From contig NZ_CP063397.1 of assembly GCF_021729845.1 (NCBI RefSeq), forward strand, positions 3,858,001 through 3,922,000: DNA of 64,000 nt, read 5' to 3'. Of the stretch, positions 53,956 through 63,009 are shown in pieces. Made by a program: the position numbers and the translations under genes. The DNA is from Rhizobium sp. SL42 (GTDB taxonomy: Bacteria > Pseudomonadota > Alphaproteobacteria > Rhizobiales > Rhizobiaceae). Within the stretch, counting starts at the first letter, position 1. Each line of letters starts with the position of its first letter. The notes beneath the pieces are model-generated. The model saw only the letters and a program-made list of their open reading frames with translations. It made no database searches and had not been told where the DNA came from.

Positions 53956-54774
53956 TCAGCCATCCTGTCGGGCAGTCCCAACCGCAACCGACAGCGTGAT
54001 CGCCAGGCAAAGTGTCGCCGAGAGTGACCGAAAGGCTCCGAAATCAACCTCGGAAACCGAGAGCGCAATTGCATCGAAGCGGCGCAGCGGACTGACCGCC
54101 GTGTCGGTCACCGCCACGACCGGAATGCCGCGAGCTGACGCCTGCTCGACCAGATCGATCGTCTCTGTCGAATAGGGCGCAAAGGTGATCGCCAAAAGGG
54201 CATCGCCATCTCGGATAGCATGATGATTTTCCAGCCGCCCGACCACGCTGTGCAACATGGCGGGCACACCCATCTTTTCGAATGCGTAGGCCATGTAGCT
54301 TGCCACCGGGAAAGATCTCCGAAGGCCAACGATATGGATCATATGCGCCGAGGAAAGCGTTTCCACCGCCTTGTCCAGCGCCTGCGGATCAACGGTTTTC
54401 ACGAGATTTTCCAGCGACAGACGGCCCGCCTCGACGAATTCGGCGAGCAGTGCCGAAGGGCTGTCCTCGGCCTTTTCGCGCAGGCGGTCGAGCCGCGTCG
54501 AATAGTCCGGCCAGCCACCGACGAAGCTGTCGCGAAACAGCCGCTGCATTTCGGAAAACCCGGAAAAACCCATGATCTGGCAAAACCGCATGAAGGCCGA
54601 CGGCTGAACGCCCGCCCCTTCCGCCATCTCGGCCACAGTGGAAACGGCAATGCGATCCTGATTGGCCGCGACAAAATCTGCGCATTGGCGAAGCCGTTTT
54701 GGCAAGCTGCCGGAGACCTCCAGCAACCGCTCCTCGAACGCCTTCACCGTTGCCGGCCCACCGATCTCTTCCAT
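53956..54774 (-). CDS. RpiR-family regulator (IolR-like)
   Basis: A 272-residue protein with an N-terminal RpiR helix-turn-helix (about residues 30-75: RIAVSTVAEMAEGAGVQPSA, then FMRFCQIMGFSGFSEMQRLF) and a C-terminal SIS sugar-phosphate-binding domain (HIVGLRRSFPVASYMAYAFE, then DALLAITFAPYSTETIDLVE). In Sinorhizobium meliloti an RpiR-type IolR represses inositol genes. Here it sits between iolC and the divergent iolG, in keeping with that role. The effector is probably the phosphorylated product of IolC. Confidence 0.9.
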   Translation of the reverse strand: MEEIGGPATVKAFEERLLEVSGSLPKRLRQCADFVAANQDRIAVSTVAEMAEGAGVQPSAFMRFCQIMGFSGFSEMQRLFRDSFVGGWPDYSTRLDRLREKAEDSPSALLAEFVEAGRLSLENLVKTVDPQALDKAVETLSSAHMIHIVGLRRSFPVASYMAYAFEKMGVPAMLHSVVGRLENHHAIRDGDALLAITFAPYSTETIDLVEQASARGIPVVAVTDTAVSPLRRFDAIALSVSEVDFGAFRSLSATLCLAITLSVAVGTARQDG

Positions 54775-54839
54775 TCACGCCCTTTCCACGAACCACGCTT
54801 GACACGAACCATATCACAATCTAGCAAAATAGAACGTAT

Positions 54840-54861
54840 ATTCCAAATGCGGATCTGGAAT
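54840..54861. promoter_or_regulatory. Candidate IolR operator upstream of iolG
   Basis: A perfect 6-bp inverted repeat, ATTCCA-N10-TGGAAT, lies in the A/T-rich gap between the rpiR gene and iolG. A related GGAAT-N9-ATTCC occurs at 53886-53904 upstream of iolC. Both use TTCC/GGAA half-sites, like those reported for IolR of Sinorhizobium meliloti, but with different order or spacing. Confidence 0.45.
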
Positions 54862-54985
54862 AATCATCGAGGAGATGGATGTCGGGACCAGTCACGAGGC
54901 TGGCTCCTGCCGAAAGTCGGGTCCGCCACAGCAACAACGCCGCCGCCGATGGACCTCGGCAGAGCGTGCAAGGGAGGAAATGAAC

Positions 54986-55981
54986 ATGGTCACGAGATTG
55001 GCACTTCTGGGCGCCGGCCGCATCGGCAAGGTACATGCGAAAGCCATCGCGGAAGACAAGCGCGCCAAGCTGGTGGCGGTCGCCGACGCCTTTGCCGAGG
55101 CTGCAAACGCCATCGCCGCCCAGACCGGCTGCGCGGTGAAAACGATCGAGGAGATCGAGGCCGACAAGGATATCGACGCCGTCATCATCTGCACGCCGAC
55201 CAATACCCATGCGGACCTGATCGAGCGTTTCGCCAAGGCCGGCAAGGCGATCTTCTGCGAAAAGCCGATCGATCTTGATGTTGCCCGAGCTAAGGCCTGC
55301 CTGGAAACAGTGCGCGCTGTCGGCGGCAAGGTCATGCTCGGCTTCAACCGACGCTTCGACCCGCATTTCCAGGCCGTGCGCAAGGAAATCGACAAGGGCT
55401 CGATCGGCGAGGTCGAGATGGTGACGATTACCAGCCGCGATCCGGGCGCACCGCCGGCGGAATATATCAAGGTTTCCGGCGGCATTTTCCGCGACATGAC
55501 CATCCATGACTTCGACATGGCACGCTTCCTGCTCGGCGAGGAAATCGAGACCGTGATGGCCTCGGGCGCTGTGCTCGTCGACCCGAAGATCGGTGAACTC
55601 GGCGATTTCGACAGCGCCTCGCTGATCCTGACCACCAAGAGCGGCCGCCAGGCGATCATCTCGAATTCGCGTCGCGCCTCCTACGGCTACGACCAGCGCA
55701 TCGAGGTGCACGGCTCGCTGGGCTCCGTCTCGGCCGAAAACCAGCGCCCGGTCTCCATCGAGGTCGCCAACAAGGACGGCTACACCCGCCCGCCGCTGCA
55801 TGACTTCTTCATGACCCGCTACACCGCCGCCTATGCGGCCGAAATCTCGGCCTTCATCGACAGCCTGGAACAGGGAACCGCCATGTCGCCGTCGGCGGAA
55901 GACGGCCTGATCGCGCTCGCGCTGGCCGACGCTGCCATCAAGGCCGCCAAGGAAAAGACCGCAGTGAAGGTTGCCTACTGA
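54986..55981 (+). CDS. iolG: Inositol 2-dehydrogenase
   Basis: A 331-residue Gfo/Idh/MocA oxidoreductase. The N-terminal NAD motif is LLGAGRIGKVHAKA, the catalytic EKP is in IFCEKPIDLD, and the D-x3-H motif is IHDFDMARFLLG. It oxidises myo-inositol to scyllo-inosose, the first step of the pathway. The second of two ATGs is used, as GGAGG is 8 nt before it and only 2 nt before the first. It is divergent from the regulator gene and ends at a strong terminator. Confidence 0.93.
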   Translation: MVTRLALLGAGRIGKVHAKAIAEDKRAKLVAVADAFAEAANAIAAQTGCAVKTIEEIEADKDIDAVIICTPTNTHADLIERFAKAGKAIFCEKPIDLDVARAKACLETVRAVGGKVMLGFNRRFDPHFQAVRKEIDKGSIGEVEMVTITSRDPGAPPAEYIKVSGGIFRDMTIHDFDMARFLLGEEIETVMASGAVLVDPKIGELGDFDSASLILTTKSGRQAIISNSRRASYGYDQRIEVHGSLGSVSAENQRPVSIEVANKDGYTRPPLHDFFMTRYTAAYAAEISAFIDSLEQGTAMSPSAEDGLIALALADAAIKAAKEKTAVKVAY

Positions 55982-56035
55982 TCTCGAGTGACCAGTATTT
56001 TGGCGCGGTCACTTTTTGACTGCACCAAACAGAAG

Positions 56036-56070
56036 CGCCGCCCGAACCTCCTCGGGCGGCGTTTTGTTTT
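56036..56070 (+). terminator. Rho-independent terminator of iolG
   Basis: A 10-bp perfect stem (CGCCGCCCGA / TCGGGCGGCG) with a 6-nt loop, followed by TTTTGTTTTT. It lies 54 bp after the iolG stop codon and also separates it from the convergent thuB gene. Confidence 0.92.
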
Positions 56071-56088
56071 TGGGCCGGCCAGGGCCGC

Positions 56089-57147
56089 TCAGACCGCCAT
56101 TTCCCGTCTTTCAACTTCCGTCAGCATAGCCAGATCGAGGATCTTCTGCAGATTGGCGGCATGGCGAAAGCCGGGCTCCTGGGCAATATTGCCCGCCTGA
56201 ATAGCCGTGATGAATTTCTGGTAGTTGGTCTCGACCGGATCGACCTCCAACTCGCGCCAGACCGCCTTTTCCACATCGTCCTGCAGGCAGGCCCGCAGCG
56301 AGGAGTCTTCCGGCGTGTGGATCACCTCCAGCGCACCCTTGTCGCCATGCACCCTGAGCCGCAATTCGTTCAGATGCCCGGTTGCCCAACGGCTGGCGTG
56401 AATCACGCCCATTGCACCATTGGTGAATTCGGTTGTCATGGTGAAGCTGTCATTGGCGTCGAGGTCATATTCGCCGATCTTGTTGCCGGGGGCCTTGTCG
56501 AAGGTTTTCAGCCGGGCAAAGACATGATCGATATCGGTCGCGGCGCCATATCCCGCGAAGTCGAGGATGTGAATGCCGACATCGCCAAGCACGCCGTTGG
56601 AGCCATGCTTGGTCGACAGACGCCAGAGCCATTGGCTCTCCGTCGCCCAGTCGCCCCAAGCCTTGGAGACCAGCCAGCTCTGCAGATAGGAGGCCTCGAT
56701 GTGGCGCACCCGTCCGATCTCGCCGCCGATCACCATCTGCCGTGCCTTCTGCACCTGCGCGACATTCCGATAGGTCAGGTTGACCATGTTGACCAGGCCG
56801 GACTTCTCTGCCGCGACCGCCATTTCATCGGCCTTGGCATAGTTTTCGGCAAGCGGTTTTTCACACATGACATGCTTGCCCGCCGCCAAAAGCTGCAACG
56901 TCGTCGGATAGTGGATGCGGTCGGGCGTGACATTGGTGACCGCATCGAACTCGCCCCAGGCGATCGCCTCCTCGAGGGACGTGAATGTGTTGGGAATGCC
57001 GTGTCGCGTGGCGAATGCGCGCACCGTGGCGATATCGACATCCACCGCGGCAACGATTTGAACATCGCTGATCGTGGAAAAATGCATCACATGGGTATTG
57101 GCCATGCCACCGGTGCCGAGCACGAGCAGACGGATCGACTTCATCAT
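56089..57147 (-). CDS. thuB: Gfo/Idh/MocA oxidoreductase, ThuB-like
   Basis: A 352-residue NAD(P)-dependent sugar oxidoreductase: [38 protein letters not shown], and [14 protein letters not shown]. It overlaps the ThuA-like gene by 4 bp (ATGATGA), and this thuA-thuB pairing is known from Sinorhizobium and Agrobacterium, where the pair is needed for trehalose/maltitol utilisation through a 3-keto intermediate. The transporter genes thuEFGK of that system are not in this window. The family role is therefore clear but the actual sugar is inferred. Confidence 0.85.
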   Translation of the reverse strand: MMKSIRLLVLGTGGMANTHVMHFSTISDVQIVAAVDVDIATVRAFATRHGIPNTFTSLEEAIAWGEFDAVTNVTPDRIHYPTTLQLLAAGKHVMCEKPLAENYAKADEMAVAAEKSGLVNMVNLTYRNVAQVQKARQMVIGGEIGRVRHIEASYLQSWLVSKAWGDWATESQWLWRLSTKHGSNGVLGDVGIHILDFAGYGAATDIDHVFARLKTFDKAPGNKIGEYDLDANDSFTMTTEFTNGAMGVIHASRWATGHLNELRLRVHGDKGALEVIHTPEDSSLRACLQDDVEKAVWRELEVDPVETNYQKFITAIQAGNIAQEPGFRHAANLQKILDLAMLTEVERREMAV

Positions 57148-57929
57148 TTGTAACCTTCCTCGCCAGCCTGATGCAGGCGCGGGCCACGCTCTGTAATCGG
57201 CTCCAGCGCTGCTTCCACAGGAACATTCGGCGCATCATGCACCGCTCCATAGCGCGGCATCGGATTATAGGCCCATTTCACCCCGTTGCGGATCACCTGC
57301 TGCGCGTTCGCGTCGTGATAGGTCGGATAGGTCTCATGACCCGGGCGGAAATAGAAGATATTGCCCGCCCCGCGCCGCCAGGTCAGGCCCGACCGGAAGA
57401 CTTCGCCGCCGGCGAACCAGGAAATGAACACGGTTTCAAGCGGCTCCGGCACCGAGAAGAATTCGCCGTACATCTCCTCGTTTTCGAGCACGAAGTTTTC
57501 CGGAATGCCGGCCGCGATCGGATGGCCAGGATTGACGGTCCAGAGACGCTCCCGCTCGCCCGCCTCCCGCCATTTCAAGGCGCAGGGCGTTCCCATCAAC
57601 CGCTTGAACGGCTTGGAGAAATGTCCTGAATGCAGAACGAGCAAGCCCATTCCCTCCCAGACGCGGCGGGCAACCCGCTCGACAATCTCGTCGGAGACAT
57701 CGCCATGAGCCTTGTGTCCCCACCAGACCAGTACATCCGTCTTGGCCAGCCGATCGACCGGCAGACCGTGCTCCGGTTCCTGCAACGTCGCGGTCGTGGC
57801 CTCGATCTCACCATCGACATTGAGTGCAGCCGCAATCGTCGCATGCATGCCATCGGGATAAATGCCGCGAACGACAGCATTCTCCAGCTCATGAATGTTT
57901 TCTCCCCAGACAACGGTTCTGATTGGCAC
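57144..57929 (-). CDS. thuA: Trehalose utilization protein ThuA
   Basis: A 261-residue ThuA-family protein: [59 protein letters not shown], and [17 protein letters not shown]. The fold is glutamine-amidotransferase-like. The start is GTG with AAGGAG 7 nt upstream. It is the first gene of thuAB and faces a LacI gene, with LacI-type operators in the shared gap. In described rhizobia it works with ThuB on keto derivatives of disaccharides. Confidence 0.9.
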   Translation of the reverse strand: MPIRTVVWGENIHELENAVVRGIYPDGMHATIAAALNVDGEIEATTATLQEPEHGLPVDRLAKTDVLVWWGHKAHGDVSDEIVERVARRVWEGMGLLVLHSGHFSKPFKRLMGTPCALKWREAGERERLWTVNPGHPIAAGIPENFVLENEEMYGEFFSVPEPLETVFISWFAGGEVFRSGLTWRRGAGNIFYFRPGHETYPTYHDANAQQVIRNGVKWAYNPMPRYGAVHDAPNVPVEAALEPITERGPRLHQAGEEGYK

Positions 57930-58242
57930 GTAAACTCTCCTTTTTCACACGCCACATCCCTGCGGCACTGACTGGCCTCTACAATGTATGATCACCCGAA
58001 CGGATCCATGCACACATTGAATTGAAACCGCTTTGGCTACGATAAACTGGCAAAATACCAGGTCTTTGTCAAAAAACATTCTGTTAAAAAATAGCCACTA
58101 TTGAGACAAATAGGGACACGACAATTCTCGTTTGAACAAACGCATGTCGAATTTTATTGAAAGCGCTTTCGCCCTTTTATCTTCTTGCTCCTCCAGCAAA
58201 ACCTTGCCATTCATGCTGCAGGAATTTCCACCCGTTGAAGCG
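57930..58242. promoter_or_regulatory. Divergent thuA / lacI control region with two LacI-type operators
   Basis: This 313-bp gap holds no gene that I can support; a frame open from 58132 lacks a credible start. It contains two LacI-family operators: GAAACCGCTTTG (58024-58035, imperfect), nearer thuA, and GAAAGCGCTTTC (58159-58170, a perfect 12-bp palindrome), nearer lacI. Their centres are 135 bp apart, allowing a DNA loop. The region around 58020-58130 is A/T-rich and likely contains the promoters. Confidence 0.75.
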
Positions 58243-59283
58243 ATGAACAAGGCAATGAAGCTCAAGGAATTCGCCCTGAAGATCGGCCTGTCCCAAACCA
58301 CGATCAGTCGTGCATTGAGTGGCTATCCGGAGGTCAGCGAAGCAACGCGCACACGCGTCATGGACGAGGCCAACCGTCTTGGATATCGGCCGAACATCAA
58401 TGCGGTACGCCTGGCGACAGGGCGCGCCGGTGCCATCGGCGTGGCGATGAGCCAAGCTGGGGAATACCAATTCTCCGAATTCATGGGCGGCATGGCGGAA
58501 CGACTGGGCCGCGAAGACATCGACATTCTGGTTTCGCCCATGGCCGAGCAGGACAGCCGCGACGAGCTTCAGATCTACAAACGCCTGGCTGAAAGCCGCA
58601 GGGTCGACGCCATGGTGATCCACTCCCCGCGCCCGAACGATCCGCGCATCGCCCTGCTGCACCGGTTGAAGATACCCTTCATCGTTCACGGTCGCTCGCA
58701 AACCGATGTTCCGCATGCGTGGCTCGACATCGACAACGAAGGCGCCATACGCCGTGCCACCGACCATTTGCTGGATCTAGGCCACCGGCGGATCGCCCTG
58801 ATCAATGGAAACGAAGGCCTGACCTTCACCCGACATCGCGATCTTGGTTATCGTTCGGCGCTGCAGGCAAGGGATATTCCTTACGATGCCGGCATTGTCG
58901 GCCATGGCAACTTCACCGATGAAGTCGGTTTTCGGCTTGCCCGCGCGGCGCTCGCCATGCAGCCACGGCCGACAGCCTTTGTTGCCGGCTCAATGATGAC
59001 GACCCTGGGCGTCTACCGGGCGGCACGCTCGATGAACCTTGGCATCGGCACGGACATCTCGGTAATCGCCCATGACGACGTCTTTCCCTACCTGACCGCA
59101 GAGAACATGGCCCCGTCCCTGTCGACCACACGCTCGTCGATCCGCGCCGCGGGCAGCCGCATTGCGGACCTGCTGCTGCAAATTCTGGCGGGCCGCGACC
59201 CCGTCGAGATTCGCGAACTGTGGCCGGTCGAACTGATCCTCAGAGACTCCAGCAAGCCTGCTCCACTGGATCTACCTGCATGA
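58243..59283 (+). CDS. LacI-family transcriptional regulator
   Basis: A 346-residue LacI/GalR regulator. The helix-turn-helix and hinge are at residues about 5-60 (MKLKEFALKIGLSQTTISRA, LSGYPEVSEATRTRV, NRLGYRPNINAVRLATG), followed by a periplasmic-binding-protein-like effector domain (AWLDIDNEGAIRRATDHLLD). Either of two ATGs 12 bp apart may be used; an upstream frame would translate through the operator. Its stop codon overlaps the sugar kinase start (ATGA). It probably represses both thuAB and itself through the palindromes upstream, like ThuR. Confidence 0.88.
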   Translation: MNKAMKLKEFALKIGLSQTTISRALSGYPEVSEATRTRVMDEANRLGYRPNINAVRLATGRAGAIGVAMSQAGEYQFSEFMGGMAERLGREDIDILVSPMAEQDSRDELQIYKRLAESRRVDAMVIHSPRPNDPRIALLHRLKIPFIVHGRSQTDVPHAWLDIDNEGAIRRATDHLLDLGHRRIALINGNEGLTFTRHRDLGYRSALQARDIPYDAGIVGHGNFTDEVGFRLARAALAMQPRPTAFVAGSMMTTLGVYRAARSMNLGIGTDISVIAHDDVFPYLTAENMAPSLSTTRSSIRAAGSRIADLLLQILAGRDPVEIRELWPVELILRDSSKPAPLDLPA

Positions 59284-60128
59284 CCGACACCAAGACCGGC
59301 AAGACCGTCATCGTTATCGGTCACATCAACCACGACAGGATCTGGCACCTGACCGAGCCATTGCGCGCCGGCGGGCGAATTGCCTGGCGCTCCCGCGAGG
59401 CGCGACTGGGTGGTGGCGGCTATTTCACGGCCCGCCGCCTGCTTGATTTCGGCCACCATGTTCGCATCCTGTCCAACCTGATGAGCGACAGCCATGGCCA
59501 GGAAGCGATTGCTGCGCTTGCCGAGCAAGGCTTCGACACCGGCCTGATCACGCAACGTCAGGGTGAAACGGATTTTGCCGACATCCTTCTCGACCCGACC
59601 GGAGAACGCACCATCCTCTCCAACGAACGGCGTCTCGCCCGCACATTCGCGCTGGCAGAGCCGGTCACGGCGGATGCCTTCTACATCAACGGTCCGCATC
59701 TTTGCGAAACCATCCGCCAGTCGCTGAGCACCGCCCCGCTGGTCGTCTCGCAATTGCCGCTGCGCAACGGCGAACCGCGCCCTGCCGATGTCATCGTCGG
59801 CTCCAAGGCCGACATGCCCGGCAGGTCAATCGAGGCCATCTGGCGGGACGCACAGGCGCTTGCCGGTGCTAGGCTTCGCCATCTCGTCATGACGGACGGT
59901 CCGGAGCCGACCTCCATTTTCGATGGCGACAGCGAGAGCAGGATCCCGGTCCCCCTCCATGTCACAGTGCGCGACACAATCGGCGCCGGAGACACATTCA
60001 GCGGCGCCCTGATAAACGGTCTGCTGAATGGCGCAAAAATCACCGATGCAGCCTTGCATGCCAGCCGCACCACGGCGGAGTGGCTCGCGGAACGCGAGGC
60101 GATGTTCACAGAAAAATCAAATAAATAG
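59280..60128 (+). CDS. PfkB-family carbohydrate kinase
   Basis: A 282-residue ribokinase-like protein: VIVIGHINHDRIWHLTEPLR, EARLGGGGYFTARRLLDFGH (sugar-binding glycines), FADILLDPTGERTILSNERR, and the catalytic DTIGAGDTFSGALINGLL. It is translationally coupled to the LacI regulator. The substrate is not known; a sugar released by the thuAB route, or another sugar controlled by the same repressor, is possible. Confidence 0.87.
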   Translation: MTDTKTGKTVIVIGHINHDRIWHLTEPLRAGGRIAWRSREARLGGGGYFTARRLLDFGHHVRILSNLMSDSHGQEAIAALAEQGFDTGLITQRQGETDFADILLDPTGERTILSNERRLARTFALAEPVTADAFYINGPHLCETIRQSLSTAPLVVSQLPLRNGEPRPADVIVGSKADMPGRSIEAIWRDAQALAGARLRHLVMTDGPEPTSIFDGDSESRIPVPLHVTVRDTIGAGDTFSGALINGLLNGAKITDAALHASRTTAEWLAEREAMFTEKSNK

Positions 60129-60201
60129 CAAGTTTATTTGCGCCCTTGCCGGGAACTTCCATGCCATCTCGCGAGTTCGTGGGATCGAAATGGAGGACTG
60201 C

Positions 60202-60501
60202 ATGACCGAAGCGAATATCGCATGGACTATTCCCGTCGAACTGGATCTGCACTGCGGCCTGACAAGACGATTTTGCAATGTCTATGACGCGCTCGATTTT
60301 CTCGAGGCGGAATGGCCGACGCGAAGGGGCATCGCCTATCAACGTGCCGTTCTTCTCTGCCGAAACGCGCTGCGCAGCCCACGCGCCAGTGAACTGGCAC
60401 GCGCAGCCTTTATCGCAGCCGCCGACGAGACGGGCATGCCCCAATGCACCGACCCGTCACGCCTGATCAGCTTTCGGCCAAACCGGAAGGCCGTGGCTTG
60501 A
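60202..60501 (+). CDS. DUF982 protein
   Basis: A 99-residue protein of the DUF982 family, which is expanded in rhizobia: a conserved VYDALDFLEAEWPTRRGIAY segment and a C-terminal ARAAFIAAADETGM. GGAGG lies 5 nt before the ATG. The function is unknown. It follows the kinase gene by 73 bp and precedes an inverted repeat between convergent genes. Confidence 0.85.
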   Translation: MTEANIAWTIPVELDLHCGLTRRFCNVYDALDFLEAEWPTRRGIAYQRAVLLCRNALRSPRASELARAAFIAAADETGMPQCTDPSRLISFRPNRKAVA

Positions 60502-60510
60502 GGTCAAAGT

Positions 60511-60550
60511 GCCGGAGGTCACGCCGCCAACGCGGCTTCTGATCTCCGGC
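60511..60550. terminator. Hairpin between convergent genes
   Basis: GCCGGAG (60511-60517) pairs with CTCCGGC (60544-60550), with an inner GCCGC / GCGGC pairing. There is no clear U-tract. It lies between the DUF982 gene and the end of the flavoprotein gene, so a terminator role is likely but not certain. Confidence 0.45.
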
Positions 60551-60567
60551 TCCGTGTCCAGCACCAA

Positions 60568-63009
60568 TCAAGCCTTGATCCGGGCCATAGATGGATCGAA
60601 CATCGGGCCGAGGTGAACCTGCGCCGGCACCCTGTCCATCGCGACCACAAGTTCATACGTCGCTTCTGTCAGGTAGTCATCCGAGACCCCATCGGCATGG
60701 CGGACGTAGCCATAACCAATTGCCTTGCCGAGCGTATATCCGTAGCCGCCGCTGGTCAGATAGCCGACCGGCTCCCCATTGCGCAGGATCGTCTCGCGTC
60801 CGAGCAGGACCACATCCGCTCCGGCGGTAAATCCAACCATTCGCTTTTTCAACGGTTGGCCGGCGACTGCAGCCAATGCCGAACGCCCGATGAAATTGGC
60901 ATCGCTCTTCATCTTGACCGCAAAGCCAAGGCCCGCTTCCAGCGGTGTATCGTTCGGCGTGATATCCGATCCCCAGGCACGATAGCCTTTCTCCAGCCGC
61001 AGGGATTCCAGCGCCCGGTAGCCGATCGGCTTTATTCCATGCGCAGCACCGGCTGCCATCAACACGTCGAAAACCTCTCCGATCGCGGCGATAGGCACAT
61101 GCAACTCCCAACCGAGTTCGCCGACATAAGTGATACGCAATGCCCGGACAGGACTGCCGGCGATTTCTATGTCTCGCACCTGCGCGAATGGAAATGCACC
61201 ATTCGACACATCCGCCTTTGTCACCTGTGAAAGCACATTACGCGCCCGCGGCCCCATCAGCGACAACGTCCCCCATTCCTCGGTGACATCGGTGAAGCTG
61301 ACCTTGGCATCGGACGGGATATGATCGGCGATCCAGCCGAAGTCATGCGTGCGAAAACCGGTACCGGTCACGATGTAAAATTTGTCCTCCGCAATCCGGG
61401 CCACCGTCAGATCCGCTTCGATGCCACCGCGCGTGTTGAGCAATTGCGTATAGCTCAACCGCCCGACCGGCTTCGTCACGTCATTGGCGCAGATAAGATC
61501 AAGAACCGTGGCCGCGTCCGGACCGCTCATCTCGTATTTGGCAAACGAGGACTGATCGAATATGCCGACCGCCTCGCGCACGTGGTGATGCTCCTGGCCG
61601 ACAGCATCGAACCAGTTCTGCCGCCCCATGGAATAGACATCCCGGCCTTCGGTGCCGGCAGGCGCAAACCAGTTCGGTCGCTCCCAGCCGAGCTTCGAGC
61701 CAAACACGGCACCGTGTCCTTTCAGCCGATCATAGAGCGGCGAGACCAGCCGCGGCCGACCACTCTGGTATTCTTCATGCGGGAACCCGATCGTGTAGTG
61801 CTTGCCATAGGCTTCGAGCGTGCGGTCGAGCACCCATTGGCGATCCCGGTGCATGCCGGCGAAGCGACGGATATCGACCACCCAGAGATCAAGCGGCGCC
61901 TCGCCATCGACCACCCACTGCGCCAGCACCCAACCCGCGCCGCCGCCGGATGCGATACCGAAGGCGTTGAACCCGGCGCCGACGAACATGTTCTTGCACT
62001 CGGGCGCCACGCCGAGAATGAAATTGCCATCGGGTGTAAAGCTCTCAGGCCCGTTGATCATCTGCTTGACCCCAGCCTTTTCCAGCGCCGGGATACGCTC
62101 GATCGCCTGCACCATATGCTGCTCGAAATGATCGAAGTCATCGTCGAACAGCCGGAACGCCCATTCGTCCGGCACGTCGCCCGTCGTCCAGGGCTGCGGG
62201 TTCGGCTCGTAACCGCCCATCACGAGGCCGCCAACCTCCTCCTTGAAATAGGTCAGCCGATCCGGATCGCGGATCGTCGGCGCATCCGTCGACAGGCCAT
62301 CCAGCTTCTCGGTGATGATATATTGATGCTTGACCGGTTGCAGCGGCACATTGATGCCCGCCATCGCCCCGACCTGGCGAGCCCATTGGCCCGCGCAATT
62401 GACCACCTTTTCACAGGCGATGTCGCCAAGCGTCGTCTTGACCTTGAGAATGCGGCCATCATGCATTTCGAAACCGGTGACCCGGACATTCTCGACGATC
62501 TTCGCGCCATGCATGCGTGCGCCCTTGGCGAGCGACTGCGTGATATCGGACGGGCTCGCCTGCCCGTCGGTCGGCAGCCAGCTTGCGCCGACGAGATCGT
62601 CGACATTCAACAGCGGCCACATCTGCTTGACCTCTTCCGGCGAGATCAGGTGCATGTCCATGCCGAAACTGCCGGCGGTCGTGGCAAGCCGGCGGAATTC
62701 CTTCCAGCGGTCCTGATTGGTTGCCAGACGCAGGCAACCGGTCATCTTCCAACCGGTGGCAAGTCCCGTCTCCGCCTCCAGCCCCTTGTAGAGGTCGACG
62801 GAATATTTCAGCACCCGCGTGATCGAGGCCGACGAGCGCAACTGACCGACCAGGCCCGCTGCATGCCAGGTCGAACCGGACGTCAGCGTGCCCTGTTCCA
62901 GAAGAACGACGTCCGCCTTGTGATCTCGCGCCAGGTGATAGGCGGTCGAGCAGCCGATGATGCCGCCGCCGATGACGACGATCTGGGCATGGGAGGGAAG
63001 CGTGGTCAT
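60568..63009 (-). CDS. Dimethylglycine/sarcosine dehydrogenase-type flavoprotein
   Basis: An 813-residue protein with an FAD-dependent oxidase half (VVIGGGIIGCSTAYHLARDH; SGSTWHAAGLVGQL with H49, the position of the covalent flavin histidine in dimethylglycine dehydrogenase) and a C-terminal GcvT-like folate-binding half (residues about 430-813: SFAKYEMSGPDAATVLDLIC, TYVGELGWELHVPIAAIGEV, ESLRLEKGYRAWGSDITPND). It would oxidatively demethylate an N-methyl amino acid and pass the one-carbon unit to tetrahydrofolate. The start overlaps the upstream kinase-like gene by 4 bp. Confidence 0.9.
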   Translation of the reverse strand: MTTLPSHAQIVVIGGGIIGCSTAYHLARDHKADVVLLEQGTLTSGSTWHAAGLVGQLRSSASITRVLKYSVDLYKGLEAETGLATGWKMTGCLRLATNQDRWKEFRRLATTAGSFGMDMHLISPEEVKQMWPLLNVDDLVGASWLPTDGQASPSDITQSLAKGARMHGAKIVENVRVTGFEMHDGRILKVKTTLGDIACEKVVNCAGQWARQVGAMAGINVPLQPVKHQYIITEKLDGLSTDAPTIRDPDRLTYFKEEVGGLVMGGYEPNPQPWTTGDVPDEWAFRLFDDDFDHFEQHMVQAIERIPALEKAGVKQMINGPESFTPDGNFILGVAPECKNMFVGAGFNAFGIASGGGAGWVLAQWVVDGEAPLDLWVVDIRRFAGMHRDRQWVLDRTLEAYGKHYTIGFPHEEYQSGRPRLVSPLYDRLKGHGAVFGSKLGWERPNWFAPAGTEGRDVYSMGRQNWFDAVGQEHHHVREAVGIFDQSSFAKYEMSGPDAATVLDLICANDVTKPVGRLSYTQLLNTRGGIEADLTVARIAEDKFYIVTGTGFRTHDFGWIADHIPSDAKVSFTDVTEEWGTLSLMGPRARNVLSQVTKADVSNGAFPFAQVRDIEIAGSPVRALRITYVGELGWELHVPIAAIGEVFDVLMAAGAAHGIKPIGYRALESLRLEKGYRAWGSDITPNDTPLEAGLGFAVKMKSDANFIGRSALAAVAGQPLKKRMVGFTAGADVVLLGRETILRNGEPVGYLTSGGYGYTLGKAIGYGYVRHADGVSDDYLTEATYELVVAMDRVPAQVHLGPMFDPSMARIKA

